From Beverwykella pulmonaria (lineage: Eukaryota; Ascomycota; Dothideomycetes; Pleosporales; Melanommataceae), in NCBI GenBank assembly GCA_001599595.1, contig BCHH01000020.1, positions 468,464-532,463 on the forward strand: DNA of 64,000 nt, given 5' to 3'. Numbering within the stretch: the stretch's first letter is position 1; each line of letters opens with the position of its first letter. Of this stretch, positions 60,937-64,000 are shown piece after piece. The notes under the pieces were generated by a model that had not been told where the DNA came from, ran no database searches, and was given only the letters and a program-made list of their open reading frames with translations. The position numbers and the translations under genes are program-made.

Positions 60937-61959
60937 TCATACAGCAACATCATCCGCGATCTTGACAACCACCGATCCAATGCCTTTACTCTGCGTCCAC
61001 GTACGATGCGCTTCGGGAACCTCGTCTAGAGTTATGGCCTGCTTGATGGCTGCTGAGATCTTTCCCTCCTGAACAAGCTTGAAACATGCCTTGAGTTCTG
61101 GCTCGAAATGAGCGTTGTCGCGTGCGATGTAAAAGAAGGAAGTTTTGTTTTTGCAAAACGGAACTAAGTTCCTCGCTAACAGTTTCGCCACTGACGGTGC
61201 AACGCTCCTCGTCTCTCCGCCTTGCAACATGTTCAAATTTCCTCCATAGCCGACGAGATGACCGCCCTCAGGTGCAAGGATAGAGAAGCTCTCGTCCCAG
61301 GACTCGAAGCCCAGTGCGTCGAAGACGGCGTGTGCACCGCCAATAGCGTTCATGGCCATGATCCAGTCTTTGTTGGAATAGACAAAGGGGATTGCACCTG
61401 CTTCCCGGAGAGCAGTGTGGTTTGACTCAGATGCGGTGCCGTAAACTTCTGCTCCATTAAGTTGGCAGAGTTTGAGTGTTGCGTAGCCGACTGCGCCGCT
61501 GAGGCCATGAACGAAGACACGTTGGCCCTTAGAGACTTTGGCGCAGCGATTCACCATCCCATAGGCGGTATTCCAGTCGAGAATCATGGTAACGGCTTGC
61601 TTCAGATCTATACCATCAGGAACAGGGACGAGGAATTTCTCGGGGAGGTTAGCGAGCTCGGCTTGTGCGTCGTAGATGGAGAGGCAGGCAACGAGGCTTC
61701 CGGGCTTGAATTTTGAGCATCCTGGTCCGTTGACGTGGACGCGACCGACAAGGCAGTATCCGAGTGTAAGAGGAGCTTTCTTCTGCAAGGGGTAGACACC
61801 CATTCGCATGGTGATATCTGCGCCACCCATACCGGCGTAGAGCACTTTCACTTGGACCTCTTTGGCGATGGGAGCGGGTTGCTCGGCCTTGACGATGTTC
61901 ACATGGGTGTAGTCGCCGAAGCTCGAGACGAGGGCCTTGCGGATTGTGGTTGTAGACAT
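60937..61959 (-). CDS. Zinc-independent MDR-family quinone/enoyl reductase
   Basis: Single exon, 340 aa. GroES-like N-terminal part: KEVQVKVLYAGMGGADITMRMGVYP, then LGYCLVGRVHVNGPGC where zinc alcohol dehydrogenases have a GHE motif; neither the catalytic His/Glu nor the structural zinc Cys set is present. The Rossmann part contains GQRVFVHGLSGAVGYATLKLCQLNGAEVYGTAS. This places it among NADPH-dependent quinone oxidoreductase/enoyl reductase-like MDR enzymes. The substrate is unknown. Short 21-bp tandem repeats lie about 120 bp upstream of the ATG. Confidence 0.92.
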   Translation of the reverse strand: MSTTTIRKALVSSFGDYTHVNIVKAEQPAPIAKEVQVKVLYAGMGGADITMRMGVYPLQKKAPLTLGYCLVGRVHVNGPGCSKFKPGSLVACLSIYDAQAELANLPEKFLVPVPDGIDLKQAVTMILDWNTAYGMVNRCAKVSKGQRVFVHGLSGAVGYATLKLCQLNGAEVYGTASESNHTALREAGAIPFVYSNKDWIMAMNAIGGAHAVFDALGFESWDESFSILAPEGGHLVGYGGNLNMLQGGETRSVAPSVAKLLARNLVPFCKNKTSFFYIARDNAHFEPELKACFKLVQEGKISAAIKQAITLDEVPEAHRTWTQSKGIGSVVVKIADDVAV

Positions 61960-62785
61960 TTTGATTGATGGAGACGGATGGTTGATTAGAATCTGATGAT
62001 TGGAGATGAAGTTGGAGTGCTTGGTTGGTAGTGTAAATGATGTTTAAGTTGGCCATCGTGGGCGATACTTATCGAAAACCAACATGTGAGACGGGCAATC
62101 CTACATGTGAGACGGGCAGTCCTACATGTGGAGTCGGCCTATCTCATATCAGTGCGCACGAAGAGATCGGGCGCTAGGGAGATTTTCGTTGTTGTGTCGA
62201 GGGATGAGGCTGGAGTGCGGTGGAAGGCATGGAGCGGATACGAGACTCGCGCTTAGGAATGCCGAGTCGACCTGTTTCACACTAGCGCCCTCTAGTCGAT
62301 GGAACGCTAAGGATAAATGATTGGTGTTGGTTCAATGAGCTAATGAGCCCGACATCCGACCCGGGCAAAGGTCTTACCGACTCGCTAAGCATGGATCGTA
62401 TTTACGCCGAACTTTTAAGGCCGTACGAGGTGGGATAACTTGGATCGAGATTTGAAGTGCATTCATTCTATCTATTCTTACCCGCAACACCCAGCATAGA
62501 AGAATTGAAAGGAAAGTGAAGAGACATGGCACCGCGAATCTCCCAATGTCGCACGGTAGGCAGAGTGGCGCAGCAACCTCGGGATGCAATGTAGCGCGTG
62601 TCAGTGCATTTCCATACAAATCAACCTTTTTCCATACAAAATTTGTCCGTGCAGTGGCTAACACTGTGTGATGATTGTTGTATTGATTCTACGGAGGAGC
62701 TACGGAAGAAATATCTAGTCTTACCAAGCACGGTAGGAGCCTGCCAAGGTAGTCGACAAATATGGAAGCGAGTCACATTATATCA
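61960..62785. other. Upstream region of the MDR gene and repeat-bearing DNA
   Basis: No gene. It holds the 21-bp tandem repeat, and at 62632-62660 a segment related to the right half of the MITE-like element at 47.7 kb. Confidence 0.45.
62082..62140. repeat. 21-bp tandem repeat (2.5 units)
   Basis: ACATGTGAGACGGGCAATCCT at 62082 is followed by the same unit with one change (CAGTCCT) at 62103 and a partial third unit (ACATGTGGAG) at 62124. It lies upstream of the MDR gene. Confidence 0.8.
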
Positions 62786-62890
62786 CGGTATATCACGTGA
62801 ATATCACGTGCACCATATGATCTTGGATATCACGTGTACTGTACGCTTAGTCACATGTCCCGATTAGTCATGGCTGGATATATATGCTCG
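62786..62890. repeat. CACGTG cluster with TATA-like motif, possible LTR fragment
   Basis: TATCACGGTATATCACGTGAATATCACGTGC, later GATATCACGTGTAC and TCACATG, then GGATATATATGCTCGTCG. The order and spacing resemble the solo LTRs at 41.9 and 57.4 kb, but the rest of the sequence differs and I cannot place ends or a target duplication. Confidence 0.4.
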
Positions 62891-62928
62891 TCGATTTCCA
62901 TAGCTTCTAAATCAACTCAGTCCCTGAT

Positions 62929-63337
62929 TTATCTCGTCAGTACGGCTAGCTGAATGGGTCTAGCCCCTGCAAACTCCTGAGGAGATATCTCAGATCTACC
63001 TGGACCAAGTTCAGTGCAGAAGTCTTGTTTATTTGGGAACTGTTGAAAGTCTAGTCAGATAAAGGCCTACTGGACGAATCAAAGGGTTGTTTTGAATTAC
63101 CTGCTCTACGCAACCCATGAGGCCAACAGGAAAGTCCGGCTCGAATATTGAGTTATTAGACCTGTCGATGGTGTTGCGATGAGCCAAAAAGAGCGGAACA
63201 TCGAGTGCGTGTGCGAAGGTCACGCCTGGGTACTCGATCTGGATAATGCTGACATGGGCGTCTTTGCGCATCAGCTCAGGAAGAGGTGTCCAATTTGCGG
63301 ATTCCATAGATGAGAACTGTGAAGCCCTTAAACTTTG
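62929..63337 (-). pseudogene. N-terminal part of a fungal membrane protein, inverted relative to its C-terminal part
   Basis: Two exon-like pieces (63337-63101 and 63039-62929) join across a 61-bp GTAATT...CAACAG intron. They read SANWTPLPELMRKDAHVS, GVTFAHALDVPLFLAHRN, FPVGLMGCVEQ, then FPNKQDFCTELGPGRSEISP, before a stop. This is the extracellular region of a large fungal family of unknown membrane proteins. The rest of that family's sequence is not found downstream on this strand; a matching C-terminal part is on the opposite strand just to the right. The open frame ends at 63337 upstream. So it is a broken, rearranged gene. Confidence 0.6.
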
Positions 63338-63369
63338 TTAGCTCAGCTTAAACTTGCTACGAATAGTAG

Positions 63370-64000
63370 ATTTTTGCGTACTGGAGACTAATAGTTTCAG
63401 CGCTATTAGAGCTTCTGACCAAGGTGCCTCGCACGGAATTTGCCATAACGAAGGATTTGAACATGTCAACTACGGTCATGCCAATACCCGCCGTATCTTC
63501 GACCCAGTGGATCAATGAAGCAAAGAGCTGGGCTAAATACGTCTTAGCAACAACCCAGCTAGTGCTTGTAGACTATGCCATAGGACCTGCAGCGCGCGTT
63601 CCAATCGTCAATAAAGCTGTTCGTACTCCTGAGACAGAAGTAGAAAAGGCACTGTGTGGTGCGCAGAAGATGCGGAAATCGGGTGGTTTTGCGTATGTGC
63701 CCTCCTCAAATCCATGTCGCAGAGCTAACCTGCCCCAGGAATATTAATCTGTTCGGCTTGGTGTTTGTAGTTGCCACCTCGGTTACACTAATTATTGTCG
63801 ATCTAGGACTTCTCCACGTCTTAGTCTTTCTTAGTAGATTCCGCCGAGGACTAAGCCCCCGCCTGGACCGCTGGATTCAAGGTGGAGTTCTCCAACTACA
63901 ACGACGTGCTTTCGAGGCGGAGGGGAAAGGCTCGTGGGAGAATTCGAATAACGACATTCTTATTACCGCTGATGGCGAAAATTTCTCCGAGTTGTCTCTG
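63370..64000 (+). pseudogene. C-terminal part of the same membrane-protein family, cut by window edge
   Basis: The frame opens after a TAG at 63367 and reads YWRLIVSALLELLTKVPRT, QWINEAKSWAKYVLATTQLVLVDYAIGP, then ETEVEKALCGAQKMRKSGGFA. It is spliced at 63692/63739 (46-bp intron with CTAAC) to NINLFGLVFVVATSVTLIIVDLGLLHVLVFL and a polar tail still open at base 64000. This is the part that normally follows the MGCVEQ region in this family. There is no plausible N-terminus upstream on this strand. It may be a pseudogene produced by an inversion, or a new short gene starting at an internal Met (e.g. 63463). Confidence 0.55.

Overview
The window reads as nuclear DNA of a filamentous ascomycete (Pezizomycotina). 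Genes carry short GT-AG introns, mostly 45-75 bp, often with CTAAC/CTGAC-like branch sites. The protein set is typical of these fungi: a GH11 xylanase, HET-domain remains, a DAL5-type transporter, an NTF2-FMO fusion, DUF3237 and CmcJ-like enzymes. Several solo LTRs and small inverted-repeat elements are present. I cannot fix the class from the sequence. Most coding calls below were rebuilt exon by exon; each joined frame stays open to its stop and the total coding length is a multiple of three.

Layout. (1) 0-5.4 kb: a BTB/POZ gene cut by the left edge, head to head with a 1315-codon multidomain protein that joins a stonustoxin-type MACPF/CDC-like N-terminus, a thioredoxin-like segment, a Cys cluster, an AIG1/septin-like GTPase and a second Cys/His cluster. 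This is the most unusual gene in the window. (2) 5.4-10.3 kb: almost empty. (3) 10.3-25.8 kb: a dense block, one secreted xylanase followed by housekeeping genes: complex I NDUFB11/ESSS, ESCRT-III CHMP7, GPN2, BUB3, POP5, a VAMP7-type R-SNARE, DBP7 and pantothenate synthetase. Several pairs are divergent and share 300-500 bp promoters. (4) 27-41 kb: an accessory metabolic and membrane set (DHA1-type MFS, DUF3237 protein, CmcJ/AsaB-like oxygenase, MUP1-like permease, a 10-Cys secreted protein with a GPI-like tail, and a fungal-specific membrane protein) plus a decayed coiled-coil gene. (5) 41-45 kb: a graveyard holding a fold-back element split by a solo LTR, a duplicated hairpin and a HET-domain relic. 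(6) 45-56 kb: an M43 metalloprotease, a multi-spanning membrane protein, an SDR, an NTF2-FMO monooxygenase and an orphan membrane protein. (7) 56.9-64 kb: a royal-jelly-like (MRJP) pseudogene interrupted by a solo LTR with a perfect 5-bp target duplication, a DAL5-type transporter, a zinc-free MDR reductase, and at the right edge a membrane-protein gene whose two halves lie in opposite orientation.

How it fits together: the middle block is conserved core biology (mitochondria, membrane traffic and scission, RNA polymerase assembly, checkpoint, RNA processing, CoA precursor). The flanks are accessory DNA rich in secreted, transport and redox enzymes and in transposon scars. No complete secondary-metabolite core gene (PKS, NRPS or terpene cyclase), no rRNA, no convincing tRNA and no CRISPR array was seen.
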